Shown: in pieces, positions 44,977-52,866 of the stretch
How the letters are laid out: every line of letters begins with the position of its first letter
Numbering within the stretch: position 1 is the first letter of the stretch
Source of the DNA: Peribacillus alkalitolerans
Lineage (GTDB): Bacteria > Bacillota > Bacilli > Bacillales > DSM-1321
Assembly: GCF_010882125.1 (NCBI RefSeq)
Contig: NZ_JAAGVZ010000004.1
Span: 124,001 to 188,000 of the forward strand
Reading direction: 5' to 3'
DNA length: 64,000 nucleotides
Notes under the pieces: generated by a model
Seen by the model: only the letters and a program-made list of their open reading frames with translations
What the model was told of the DNA's origin: nothing
The model's database searches: none
Program-made: the position numbers and the translations under genes

Positions 44977-45132
44977 TCATATCCAAAATTTAAATTGTTT
45001 ATATGAAAAGAAATATTTTTTGCTCGGATCAACAGGATACAAATTATACGTCTCAACAAATTTCTCTTTTATATTCATTTCCTCTCTTTTCAGTTTTACC
45101 ATTTCCTCTATTGCAAAGTGATTAATATTCAT
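44977..45132 (-). CDS. 51-aa Lys/aromatic-rich small protein
   Basis: Starts MNINHFAIEEMVKLKREEMN and ends YFFSYKQFKFWI. A helical charged first half and an aromatic-rich tail. Strong ribosome site AGGAGG 8 bases from the ATG and a terminator 34 bases after the stop. No family recognised. Confidence 0.65.
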   Translation of the reverse strand: MNINHFAIEEMVKLKREEMNIKEKFVETYNLYPVDPSKKYFFSYKQFKFWI

Positions 45133-45385
45133 TGTAATCGCCTCCTTGTTCTTACTGTTAATATACGAAATTTACCAACAGGAAACATTCTTCGGCAGTT
45201 TGATTTTTATATACAACTTAAGACTGAATAAAACTCCAACCTACTTACCTCTATTCCTCAGACCCTCCAGGTTATCTTTACTTACCTTAATTACAAAAGA
45301 GCGACCTGCCATTGAAACGAATAAAAACATCATCAAGTCTCAAAACTAATGATGTTTCTAATAACAGTTTGAAGGAGGATATACA

Positions 45386-45562
45386 ATGGCGAAAAGAACA
45401 CAAAAACACGATGCAGATCAAAAGAATAAACAAGGATTTGATTCTGCAGTTATCAATCAAGAATTTGGTCAAGAAATGGGTAGTGAAGTGGCAAATCAAC
45501 TTCATAAAGAAAAAGCGAAAAAAGCTAGAAAATCGAATGCAATGGCTCAAAAATTGAAGTGA
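45386..45562 (+). CDS. 58-aa basic protein, tentatively gamma-type SASP-like
   Basis: Starts MAKRTQKHDADQKNKQ and contains NQEFGQEMGSEVANQLHKEK. The FGxE...SE segment with many Gln and Asn resembles the FGTEFASE repeats of gamma-type small acid-soluble spore proteins, but with one repeat only, so the assignment is tentative. GGAGG ribosome site and a terminator frame the gene. Plus-strand neighbour of a 134-aa unknown gene. Confidence 0.6.
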   Translation: MAKRTQKHDADQKNKQGFDSAVINQEFGQEMGSEVANQLHKEKAKKARKSNAMAQKLK

Positions 45563-45567
45563 TAGAA

Positions 45568-45596
45568 AGAGGGTGACCAAGTTTAGTCACCCTCTT
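45568..45596 (+). terminator. Terminator of the 58-aa gene
   Basis: Perfect stem AGAGGGTGAC / GTCACCCTCT; the T-tract is weak. Confidence 0.7.
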
Positions 45597-45686
45597 CCTA
45601 TAAAAATTTCAGATCATTTATTACTGTAATAATTCTCTGTCACTCACAATAGAATAGAATATCTGTTCGTTGTGGAGGGGAGAACT

Positions 45687-46091
45687 TTGATCAATAAAAA
45701 TGAAACGTTAATGACAGGAGATATGCTCATTAAGTATTACGAGCTTAACAAAAAGAAAAAAGAAATTGAATTAGAGTTAAATGAATTAAAGGATTTATTC
45801 CACCACTACTTTGATAACCAAGTTGGATTGAATGATAAAGGCGAAGTCACCATTAATGGGTATAAACTACAGAGACAAGTACGAAAAACAGAAAAATTCA
45901 ACGACGACTTAACCATCAAAAGGTTAGAAGAATTGAATATGAATGATCTAATACAAGTAATAAGAAAACCCGATGATGTAAAAATTAAAGCTGCTCTTAA
46001 TCTTGGATTGATTCATCCAACTGACCTGGATGGCTGTATCATCACATCCTCTTCACCAGCGATTTCAGTTAAGCCGGTTACACCCAGATAG
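45687..46091 (+). CDS. Coiled-coil protein of unknown function, 134 aa
   Basis: The start is placed at the TTG of M-INKNETLMTGD, 6 bases after GGAGGGG; an upstream GTG overlaps that site. Residues about 15-45 form a charged coiled coil (YYELNKKKKEIELELNELKDLF); the middle is NGYKLQRQVRKTEKFNDDLTIKRLEELNMNDLIQVIRKPDDVKIKAALNLGL, followed by a Ser/Pro-rich tail. The layout is phage-protein-like, but no phage genes are near. No family assigned. Confidence 0.6.
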   Translation: MINKNETLMTGDMLIKYYELNKKKKEIELELNELKDLFHHYFDNQVGLNDKGEVTINGYKLQRQVRKTEKFNDDLTIKRLEELNMNDLIQVIRKPDDVKIKAALNLGLIHPTDLDGCIITSSSPAISVKPVTPR

Positions 46092-46092
46092 A

Positions 46093-46118
46093 AGGAGCCT
46101 ATAAGGCTCTTTTTTTAT
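46093..46118 (+). terminator. Terminator of the coiled-coil protein gene
   Basis: Stem GAGCCT / AGGCTC with 3-base loop then T7-9. Confidence 0.8.
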
Positions 46119-46147
46119 TTAGGTTCTTTTCACATAGATTGTATTTT

Positions 46148-46268
46148 TTGTCTATAAAGTTTGTCCGTAGGCACTTGCTTTCCGTGGGGAGGGTTAGCGC
46201 CTGTGAGTCTCCCCCTTCCCTCTATATCCCCACAGGAGTCAAGTACCCTTCGCTACAATCAACTCAGA
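46148..46268 (-). repeat. Intergenic repeat family B, copy 2 (inverted)
   Basis: On the minus strand begins GTTGATTGTAGCGAAGG, then GACTCCTGTGGGGA and GGGAGACTCACAGGCGC, matching copy 1 at 24668 in order. Divergent in the inner part. Confidence 0.6.
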
Positions 46269-46351
46269 AAGTCAAAATTAAATACACTAAAAAACAGCAA
46301 ACTTTACGAAAACAACCTTCATTTACAATTAAACATTTTTTTCGGCTCTAT

Positions 46352-46371
46352 TTAATCAAACGTTTGATTAA
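46352..46371. promoter_or_regulatory. Palindrome copy 3: TTAATCAAACGTTTGATTAA
   Basis: Identical to the perfect 20-bp palindrome at 6581. It overlaps the stop codon of the Bsr-like gene, so an operator role for that gene is unlikely here. Confidence 0.5.
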
Positions 46372-46796
46372 ACATTTTCCCTAGTATATTTCATAGGTAG
46401 CATAGCTGAAATATCACATTTACCGTTTTCTTTTTCAAATGGAATAATGACTTTCATGTTATTTCCATAATCGCTTAAAAGCTCTCTGCACATTCCACAC
46501 GGAGTCACAATATTGATTTCTTGATTTTCTTCATCTGGATGGGGATGGCGTACAGCAACAATTGTATCGAACTCTTTAAAGCCTTCTGAAATGGCTTTTC
46601 CTATAACCATTGCTTCAGCACAAACAGTAATTCTGCCAATATAAGCTTCCACATGCACTGCGGTAAAAATTTCACCAGACTTGGTTCTTAATGCAGCACC
46701 TATATGGTGACGATCCAACTCATAACACTTTTTAATGATTTCTTGAGCAGATTGGACCAACTCTTGATCTTGTTCAGTTAATTTCATGATATTCAT
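46368..46796 (-). CDS. Blasticidin-S-deaminase-like cytidine deaminase
   Basis: Protein of 142 aa. The zinc site is TVCAEAM (C59, catalytic E61) and PCGMCRE (C100, C103). The surrounding sequence, HHIGAALRTKSGEI, HVEAYIGRITVCAE, FDTIVAVRHP and PCGMCRELLSDY, follows the Bacillus cereus blasticidin-S deaminase (Bsr) nearly block by block, and the length (Bsr has 140) agrees. Ordinary Cdd proteins differ in these blocks. It may deaminate a nucleoside antibiotic; cytidine as substrate is not excluded. It lies beside an ABC-F gene, a possible second antibiotic-related function. Confidence 0.8.
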   Translation of the reverse strand: MNIMKLTEQDQELVQSAQEIIKKCYELDRHHIGAALRTKSGEIFTAVHVEAYIGRITVCAEAMVIGKAISEGFKEFDTIVAVRHPHPDEENQEINIVTPCGMCRELLSDYGNNMKVIIPFEKENGKCDISAMLPMKYTRENV

Positions 46797-46846
46797 ACGT
46801 TTTTGTCTCCTTAATTTTTATCTGACAACAAGCCACACCATTTGCC

Positions 46847-48745
46847 TTAGCTCAACACACTTTCTAAGGTTTGATAAAGTGCATCCCTTTTTTGTTCAAG
46901 CTCTTTTTGTTTTATATACAATAACTGAAGAGCTTCTAAGTCACTTTCTTTTTGCATAGACAATTCCATATATAGAAGTTCTTCTTCAACGAGCTCAATT
47001 TCCTTTTCCAACTGATCCAAGTTAATAGTTTTCTCTTTCGTTTTTTCTGGTCTGCCGAAGTTACTTGAAACCTGCTTTTTGGGAGCTCCAGTTATTATTT
47101 GCTTTGGTTCCTTATCTAGCTTTTCAACTAGCTTCTTTTTTGCCCATTGATATGGCCCCTCAAAAAAGTGCATGCTCTTATTATGAATCCAATATGTCTT
47201 ATCGAATAATTTGTTCAATAGGTAGCGATCATGAGAGACGGCCAAAATAGTACCCTGAAAATCTTCGAGCGCATCCTCCAACACTTCACGGGAATCAATA
47301 TCCAGATGATTGGTTGGCTCATCTAAAATCAACAGATTAAGATCTTGATGCATTAACTGCGCCAGTCGTAGACGCATTCTTTCTCCACCACTCAATTGCC
47401 CTACTTTGCGAAAAACAGCCGGTCCGTAAAACAAAAACTTTGCTAGCAAATGTCTAGCTTCTCCTTCAGCAACCTTAATTTCCTCTCTAAAAGCTTCTAA
47501 GACTGTTGTATTAGGATTATCTGTATATAAATGTTGAGACAAATAGCCAATCTTCACATTACTTCCAACCGATACGATACCTGTTTCAGCTTTCAAGTCC
47601 CCCAAAATCATCTTCAACAAGGTAGATTTTCCTGTTCCATTATCACCTACGATAGCCGTTCGATCTTTATATTGGACATGTATATTCACATTTTCAAACA
47701 AAGTTTTATTTTTGAACACTTTGCTCGCATTCTTAACTAAAACAACATCCTTCCCACTTCTGTCCGCCTTCTCAAATTCAAGACCCATTTTCTTTCTCTC
47801 TAGGATAGGTTTTTTAAGCTTTTCCATCCGGTCCAGTGCACGTTGCATATTCGTCGCTCTCTTATGAAGAGCAGCACTAGGTGGATTTGAACGATTTGCC
47901 CAATCCCTTAATCGCTTGATCGCTTCTTTCATTTTCTTTATTTTTCTTTGCTGCTCCTGATATGACTGGAATTCATCCAATAACTTCTTTTCCTTTTCAA
48001 TCATGAACCCAGAATAATTGTGATGATATAAACAGATTTCCCCATCCTCTAAATCCAAGATTTTATTAGCAACTTCATCTAGAAAATAACGGTCATGGGA
48101 AACGATGACGACTGTCCCTTCATAATCCTGCAAAAATTCTTCTAACCATTCGACCGCACCAATATCTAGATGATTGGTCGGTTCGTCAAGCAATAATAAG
48201 TCAGGCTGTTGAAGCAGCATGTATCCAAGGCAAACCTTCGTCTGTTCACCACCACTTAACGTCTTGAATTCGGTGTCTAACAGACTTTCAATCTTTAGTC
48301 CATTTGCCACCTTTGATACCTTTGCATCCATTTCATACCCATTCAAATGAATAAACTTCTCTTGAAGATTTCCGTACTCTCTGATAAGTGAATCCAGTTT
48401 TTCTGGATTTTGTTCTGCTGACATTTTAAGTTCAATGTCATTCATTTTGTTAAAAATGTCTCTTGCCTCTGAGAATGCTGAAAATAATACATCCTTTCCC
48501 AAAGTTTGATCTTCAAAAGTTGGTATTTGTGATAGATATCCGATTTTTGTACCCTTCTTAATATGAATCGCACCTGCATCTACTGGTTCCATACCGCTTA
48601 TTAGCTTAAGAATGGTAGATTTACCGCAGCCATTGCGCCCTACTAAGCCTATTCTGTCTTTTTCCTGTATCTCGAATGATAAGTCTTCAAATACTGTGTT
48701 TCCCCCGAACATTTTTTTCACTGAGTTTAAACTGCACATAATCAT
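46847..48745 (-). CDS. ABC-F family ATPase, probably ribosome-associated
   Basis: Soluble protein of 632 aa with two ABC domains and no membrane spans: Walker A GRNGCGKST and GDNGTGKST, signatures LSGGEQTKVCLG and LSGGERMRLRLAQ, Walker B LLLLDEPTNHLD and LLILDEPTNHLD. The linker (about 245-320) is the P-site-reaching interdomain helix pair, and the C-terminal 90 residues are coiled coil. ABC-F proteins act on ribosomes and several displace antibiotics. A 500-base leader with a peptide, two terminators and an antiterminator precedes it, which strongly suggests antibiotic induction. Confidence 0.9.
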   Translation of the reverse strand: MIMCSLNSVKKMFGGNTVFEDLSFEIQEKDRIGLVGRNGCGKSTILKLISGMEPVDAGAIHIKKGTKIGYLSQIPTFEDQTLGKDVLFSAFSEARDIFNKMNDIELKMSAEQNPEKLDSLIREYGNLQEKFIHLNGYEMDAKVSKVANGLKIESLLDTEFKTLSGGEQTKVCLGYMLLQQPDLLLLDEPTNHLDIGAVEWLEEFLQDYEGTVVIVSHDRYFLDEVANKILDLEDGEICLYHHNYSGFMIEKEKKLLDEFQSYQEQQRKIKKMKEAIKRLRDWANRSNPPSAALHKRATNMQRALDRMEKLKKPILERKKMGLEFEKADRSGKDVVLVKNASKVFKNKTLFENVNIHVQYKDRTAIVGDNGTGKSTLLKMILGDLKAETGIVSVGSNVKIGYLSQHLYTDNPNTTVLEAFREEIKVAEGEARHLLAKFLFYGPAVFRKVGQLSGGERMRLRLAQLMHQDLNLLILDEPTNHLDIDSREVLEDALEDFQGTILAVSHDRYLLNKLFDKTYWIHNKSMHFFEGPYQWAKKKLVEKLDKEPKQIITGAPKKQVSSNFGRPEKTKEKTINLDQLEKEIELVEEELLYMELSMQKESDLEALQLLYIKQKELEQKRDALYQTLESVLS

Positions 48746-48787
48746 ATATTTTATTTCTCCTTGTATTTTAATTATTGTTGATTAGAA

Positions 48788-48817
48788 AACTTGGTTAGCT
48801 CCTGTGATTACCAAGTT
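48788..48817 (-). promoter_or_regulatory. Hairpin near the ABC-F start, overlapping a mini-ORF
   Basis: Minus strand AACTTGGT / ACCAAGTT enclose 14 bases with an AGGAG in the loop. The left arm lies at the end of the 5-codon frame at 48808-48825. Confidence 0.5.
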
Positions 48818-48825
48818 GCACTCAT
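48808..48825 (-). CDS. Five-codon mini-ORF (MSATW) in the ABC-F leader
   Basis: ATG with a good ribosome site (TAGGAGGG, 4-5 bases upstream) followed by four codons and TAA. The TGG and TAA codons lie in the arm of the next hairpin, so a stalled ribosome would change folding. Too short to judge by itself. Confidence 0.35.
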   Translation of the reverse strand: MSATW

Positions 48826-48897
48826 ACCGCCCTCCTACATGCACTCCTACGTCGATTTATTTCCTATGCAGACGCAAGATACTATAGGATGGAAAAG

Positions 48898-48942
48898 CAA
48901 AAAAGGGTAAAGAAGCGGTAGGACACGCGCTTCTTTACCCTT
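48898..48942 (-). terminator. Second leader terminator before the ABC-F gene
   Basis: Perfect 15-bp stem AAGGGTAAAGAAGCG / CGCTTCTTTACCCTT followed on the minus strand by T6. Confidence 0.85.
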
Positions 48943-48977
48943 GGATCGATTCTTATATTGACAAAAAATCGATACAC

Positions 48978-49003
48978 AAAAAAGAGTCCACAAAGGACTC
49001 TAA
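48978..49003 (-). terminator. First leader terminator before the ABC-F gene
   Basis: Minus strand AGAGTCC-TTTGT-GGACTCT then T6. Its first arm can pair instead with GGACTCTAA upstream. Confidence 0.85.
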
Positions 49004-49026
49004 ACATTAAACATATCTTAGAGTCC
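48995..49026 (-). promoter_or_regulatory. Antiterminator stem of the ABC-F leader
   Basis: GGACTCTAA (49018-49026) pairs perfectly with TTAGAGTCC (48995-49003), which is also the first arm of the terminator. The two structures exclude each other. Confidence 0.75.
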
Positions 49027-49062
49027 GTCTGTTACACGACTGACTTCTCATAATGTTTAAAA

Positions 49063-49218
49063 GGTGAAGAGAACTTTTACCGTTTCAGTTTCAATATGCA
49101 ATTTCTAAAAAAGGGCAGACTCCCCCCTTGAAATTTTGCACCATGAAAAATTGCACGAATCACATACATAAACTGTTGTTCTTCACGCAATATTACTGAA
49201 CGGCTCATTCTCTTCACC
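49063..49218 (-). promoter_or_regulatory. Long-range pairing between leader-peptide ribosome site and its 3' flank
   Basis: GGTGAAGAGA just before the leader-peptide ATG (49209-49218) is perfectly complementary to TCTCTTCACC just after its stop codon (49063-49072). Translation to the stop would disturb this pairing. Confidence 0.65.
49077..49208 (-). CDS. 43-aa leader peptide of the ABC-F gene
   Basis: Reads MSRSVILREEQQFMYVIRAI to ILKLKR. Perfect AAGGAGGTG ribosome site 6 bases from the ATG. It lies in the 500-base leader, followed by competing antiterminator and terminator stems, and its own ribosome site can pair with the sequence just past its stop. This is the layout of drug-stalled leader peptides that control ABC-F and methyltransferase genes. 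The peptide is not similar to a known leader that I can recall. Confidence 0.7.
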   Translation of the reverse strand: MSRSVILREEQQFMYVIRAIFHGAKFQGGSLPFFRNCILKLKR

Positions 49219-49249
49219 TCCTTATCATAATAGTTTTAATTATAAAAAC

Positions 49250-49279
49250 ATTGTATCAAAGGTTCCATTTCATTTACAA
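49250..49279 (-). promoter_or_regulatory. Promoter of the ABC-F leader
   Basis: TTGTAA and TACAAT with an 18-base spacer on the minus strand, about 40 bases before the leader-peptide ATG. Confidence 0.55.
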
Positions 49280-49328
49280 GACTTTTCCATCTAATTAATT
49301 CTATGAAAGATGACAACTATAGGAACGC

Positions 49329-50330
49329 CTAATTTTTCTGAATTACTCCATTATATGTTGCTGCAGAATCCTCTATTAAAAAATCGTTTAGAGCCTTTTT
49401 ATTTTTCTCAATATCTGGAACAAGCACTTGACCAGCATTTTCAGCTCGTGTTTCTGTAAACGAATCTTTAATCGGAATTACTAATGTATTGATATCACTC
49501 TTATTTAACACTATGTCTTTCGCAATCCCAATGGCCATCAAAGTCTTCATATTTGTATCGATATATGGCTGGACTGTGCCAATAACTTTTGGAAGCTTGC
49601 TAATACCATTGACACTAATGAATTCATTTTTCACTGCCTTAATTACCTTCTGTTGCCGTTCTACCCGAGCAAAATCGCCTCTTGCATCATGGCGAAAACG
49701 TGCATATCCCAGTAGTTCTTTTCCATGCAATTTTTGGATACCAGGTTGTAGCGTCACACCTATGTTTTTGGACATTTTTTTCTCAACTTCTATTTCAATT
49801 CCCGATGGAGATAGAGTGTCAACAATTTTTTCAAACCCCTTAAAATCAACTAAAGCATAGTAACTCACGTCTATGTCAAAATTTTGTTTGATTGTTTTCC
49901 TCAGTAATTCAGGTCCACCTAAAGAAAACGCAGCGTTAATTTTATGCTTTCCATGATCAGGTATTTCAACGTATGTATCACGCATAATGGAAACAAGTCT
50001 TATAGCATTTGTTTTGGTATTGAACTGCCCTAACATAATACTATCCGTCCGTGAAGCTTGCTTCTCATTAAGGGAATCTATTCCTAGTAATAGTACATTA
50101 AATGTTCCTTCAAGAGCTGTCCCTTCGAAAGCTTCAGGTGGAGGGGGTTTAAATTCATATTTAGTTTCTAGCTTTGGTGAAGGTGCCGCCTGTTTCACCC
50201 CTTGTTCATACTGAAAGAAGGAATACCCGATTACTGCAATAATGAAAATTAGGACAACTAGGATAAACCTCTTTACATACTTTCTTAGTTTTTTTTGTTG
50301 ATTGTTTTTACTTATTCTTGTATCCACCAA
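49329..50330 (-). CDS. LytR-CpsA-Psr (LCP) family wall-polymer ligase
   Basis: Membrane-anchored phosphotransferase of 333 aa that attaches teichoic acids or other glycopolymers to peptidoglycan. One N-terminal span (RFILVVLIFIIAVIGYSFF) leads to the extracytoplasmic LCP domain with FNVLLLGIDS, ASRTDSIMLGQF, VSIMRDTYVEIP, HKINAAFSLGG and the Arg-rich ARFRHDARGDFARVERQQKVI that binds the lipid pyrophosphate. Start is TTG or the following GTG; neither has a strong ribosome site. Monocistronic. Confidence 0.9.
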   Translation of the reverse strand: MVDTRISKNNQQKKLRKYVKRFILVVLIFIIAVIGYSFFQYEQGVKQAAPSPKLETKYEFKPPPPEAFEGTALEGTFNVLLLGIDSLNEKQASRTDSIMLGQFNTKTNAIRLVSIMRDTYVEIPDHGKHKINAAFSLGGPELLRKTIKQNFDIDVSYYALVDFKGFEKIVDTLSPSGIEIEVEKKMSKNIGVTLQPGIQKLHGKELLGYARFRHDARGDFARVERQQKVIKAVKNEFISVNGISKLPKVIGTVQPYIDTNMKTLMAIGIAKDIVLNKSDINTLVIPIKDSFTETRAENAGQVLVPDIEKNKKALNDFLIEDSAATYNGVIQKN

Positions 50331-50403
50331 TAACCACCGATTTCTTTTAATATTAGAAAAAATTTACCCTTATCTTATTATTCTCCTCGATGACCACTTA
50401 CTT

Positions 50404-51366
50404 TCATCTTTGATAAAATTTACTCCAGAATTCTTGATTCATTTGTCCAATTATCTTTCCAGACTTAATCCTTAATTCTATTTCTTGTACCGTATAGAAT
50501 TGCCAATCTTCCATTTCATCTTGTATCCATGTCTTTTTGAATAATGAATATAAGAAAATATCTCTTAAAAGTAAAAACAATGGAATTTGTTTCAAAATGT
50601 TTTCCGACAGTGTGTGCTCTGAACGATAACCTTCCAAAAATGGTTCTATAAAATAAGTGGAGAATGGCTCCGCGAGCTGCAGGAAAGATTGACTCTGCCA
50701 ATAAGCATGAAATATTGAAGTTGCTAAATCTTGCGCAAACCAATTATATGCACAGTCATCGAAATCAAATAAAATAATTGAATTATTTTTCACATGGAAG
50801 TTTCCTTGATGAAAATCATTATGAATTAAACCAAACACTGAATCATCGTTTTCAAATTGATCCACTTCTTTTCTTAAAAATGAATATTTTTGATAAACGA
50901 AATCTTCCAACCCTGACTGATTCATTCTATAAAGTTGTTCCGAATTCCTCTTCCAATTTTTCCTATTAATATTGGGCAAACGATTTGAAAGTCTATGGAT
51001 TCTCCCCATCATTTTTCCCCAATTATAGAACATAACCTTGTTCCAAATTTTCTTGTCAGTGACATCTATCACATTACCTTCAGCTTTTTCAAAAGCACAC
51101 AAGTATATTTTCTCTTCAAGTTCTATCACATCACTATACATAGGTCCCGCTACTGTAACTTCATTTTCTTTAAGCAGCTCTAAAAATTCCAATTCCCCAG
51201 TTAGCTCTGCTTTTGTCCTTCTAGTACCATCTGATAAGCGGACAATCCAGTCTTTATCAATACCTTTACAAAGGTAAACTTCATTTTGATAACCCGTTGA
51301 CATAGTGGTAATTTGTTTTTGATCAATATTAAAATGGTCTGATATTTTTTTAATATTTTTCTCCAT
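50404..51366 (-). CDS. Aminoglycoside phosphotransferase (APH)-family kinase
   Basis: About 320 aa with the protein-kinase-like fold: catalytic loop LIHNDFHQGNFHV (HxDxxxxN), metal-binding LFDFDDC, and nucleotide-binding strands near the N-terminus (GYQNEVYLCKG, WIVRLSD). Members phosphorylate antibiotics, choline, homoserine or sugars; the sequence gives no firm substrate. The ATG of MEKNIKK is used because GGAG lies 5 bases before it. A possible gene fragment overlaps its 5' end. Confidence 0.82.
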   Translation of the reverse strand: MEKNIKKISDHFNIDQKQITTMSTGYQNEVYLCKGIDKDWIVRLSDGTRRTKAELTGELEFLELLKENEVTVAGPMYSDVIELEEKIYLCAFEKAEGNVIDVTDKKIWNKVMFYNWGKMMGRIHRLSNRLPNINRKNWKRNSEQLYRMNQSGLEDFVYQKYSFLRKEVDQFENDDSVFGLIHNDFHQGNFHVKNNSIILFDFDDCAYNWFAQDLATSIFHAYWQSQSFLQLAEPFSTYFIEPFLEGYRSEHTLSENILKQIPLFLLLRDIFLYSLFKKTWIQDEMEDWQFYTVQEIELRIKSGKIIGQMNQEFWSKFYQR

Positions 51367-51600
51367 AATGTCTCCAATCATAATTAAAGATGGCTATTAT
51401 TTTCCATTCTCCTTTGTGGATTAGCGTTTCAACAATTGAAATATCAGCTCTCCTCATTATTATCGACTGGAATGGATTGGGTTTGAACCATTCCACATCG
51501 ACCCGTATCTTACTTTCAATCGGAATTTTACTTAATAACAACTGAATAGGTATGGTTATTTTCTGTTGTGCATGGTCATGGCTTGATAGACAAAATAAAA
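51350..51600 (-). pseudogene. Possible remnant of an unknown gene upstream of the APH-family kinase
   Basis: An open stretch of about 83 codons without a proper start or ribosome site (QKITIPIQLLLSKIPIESKI, then RVDVEWFKPNPFQ) reads like a protein with alternating hydrophobic pattern. It lies between a terminator and the kinase start. It may be the tail of a deleted gene or chance. Confidence 0.25.
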
Positions 51601-51610
51601 GCTAGACATA

Positions 51611-51646
51611 AAAAATTCCACTAAAGATGTCTTTAGTGGAATTTTT
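51611..51646. terminator. Terminator of the methionine gamma-lyase gene
   Basis: Long perfect stem AAAAATTCCACTAAAGA / TCTTTAGTGGAATTTTT with T run. Confidence 0.9.
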
Positions 51647-51657
51647 GAATCATATGA

Positions 51658-52866
51658 TCATAATTGATTTTGGTATTTTTTCAATAAAAACATCAAGCCT
51701 TGTTCAATATCTCCCCAAATGTCTTCCCATGATTCTAGTCCAACTGAAAGTCGGATTAGTTGGTCTGAGATTCCCATCTTCAACCTAGTTTCTTCTGGAA
51801 TGACAGAATGGGTCATGGTAGCTGGATGCTGAATTAAACTCTCAGCATCACCAAGGCTGACAGCTATTTTTAGTAATTTTAAGGAATTTAAGAATTTCTG
51901 GGCATCTTGCTTGCTTCCTTTAATCTCAAAGGAAATTAGTCCTCCACCCTGTTTCATCTGATGTTGGACAATACCATAATTGGGATGACTACTGTCACCA
52001 GGATAATAGATATGAGAAATTGCCGGATGCTGCTTTAATTTTCCAAAGAGTTTCTCAGCATTTGAGGTATGTCGATCCATCCGGACAGGCAAAGTTTTCA
52101 AGCCTCTAAGCAAAAGCCACGCATCAAATGGTGATATAATCCCTCCAATGTCCTTTTGGGTCGTCATACTGACACCTTGGATGAAATCCTTCTTCCCCAC
52201 TACCAAACCCGCTACGACATCTCCATGCCCACAAATATATTTCGTCGCACTGTGGATAACAATATCACATCCCAACTCTAGTGGCCTCTGTAAATACGGA
52301 GAGCAGAATGTATTATCTACAACGACTGGAATTCCATATTCCATCGCAATTTTTGATATCATTCTTAAATCAATTACTCTCATGGTTGGGTTGATGGGTG
52401 TTTCCACATAAATGCAAGTCGTATTTGGCTGAATCATTTGCCTAAATTCACTTTCATCATCCATTGCACAAAAATCATGGCTAATATTATATTTTTCTTT
52501 CATGAGTTTAAGAAGTCCGAACGTACAACCATATAAACCTTGTGAACATATAATATGGTCATTCGCCTTTGTCAGAGCAATTAAGACAGCCGATACTGCG
52601 GCCATGCCTGAACCAAAGGCTAATCCAGCCTCCCCTTTTTCAAGTACTGCAATTCTTTCCTCTAGAGCTTTTACCGTTGGATTCCCAAGTCGTGAATAGA
52701 TATATCCCTCTTCATTGCCTGCAAAGCGACGTTCCCCTTGCTCTGCACTGTCAAATGTAAAAGTGGAAGTTTGAAAGATTGGTGTAGATAAGCTGCCTAG
52801 ATGATCCTTTGAATCATATCCTTCATGAATTACAGACGTTTCAAAATTTTTATAGCTCTCTCCCAT
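51658..52866 (-). CDS. megL: Methionine gamma-lyase (PLP enzyme)
   Basis: Cytosolic PLP-dependent enzyme of 402 aa that splits L-methionine to methanethiol, 2-oxobutyrate and ammonia. The PLP lysine is K209 in HSATKYICGHGD, and Y57-SRLGNPT and GSGMAAVSA shape the cofactor site. C114 in SQGLYGCTFGLL corresponds to the active-site Cys that separates methionine gamma-lyases from cystathionine gamma-synthases and gamma-lyases. It stands alone; no riboswitch is evident upstream. Confidence 0.85.
   Translation of the reverse strand: MGESYKNFETSVIHEGYDSKDHLGSLSTPIFQTSTFTFDSAEQGERRFAGNEEGYIYSRLGNPTVKALEERIAVLEKGEAGLAFGSGMAAVSAVLIALTKANDHIICSQGLYGCTFGLLKLMKEKYNISHDFCAMDDESEFRQMIQPNTTCIYVETPINPTMRVIDLRMISKIAMEYGIPVVVDNTFCSPYLQRPLELGCDIVIHSATKYICGHGDVVAGLVVGKKDFIQGVSMTTQKDIGGIISPFDAWLLLRGLKTLPVRMDRHTSNAEKLFGKLKQHPAISHIYYPGDSSHPNYGIVQHQMKQGGGLISFEIKGSKQDAQKFLNSLKLLKIAVSLGDAESLIQHPATMTHSVIPEETRLKMGISDQLIRLSVGLESWEDIWGDIEQGLMFLLKKYQNQL

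Noticed and set aside
45146-45349. Plus-strand 67-codon frame between two small genes
   Set aside because: No ribosome site, poor composition, and it runs into the ribosome-site region of the 58-aa gene.
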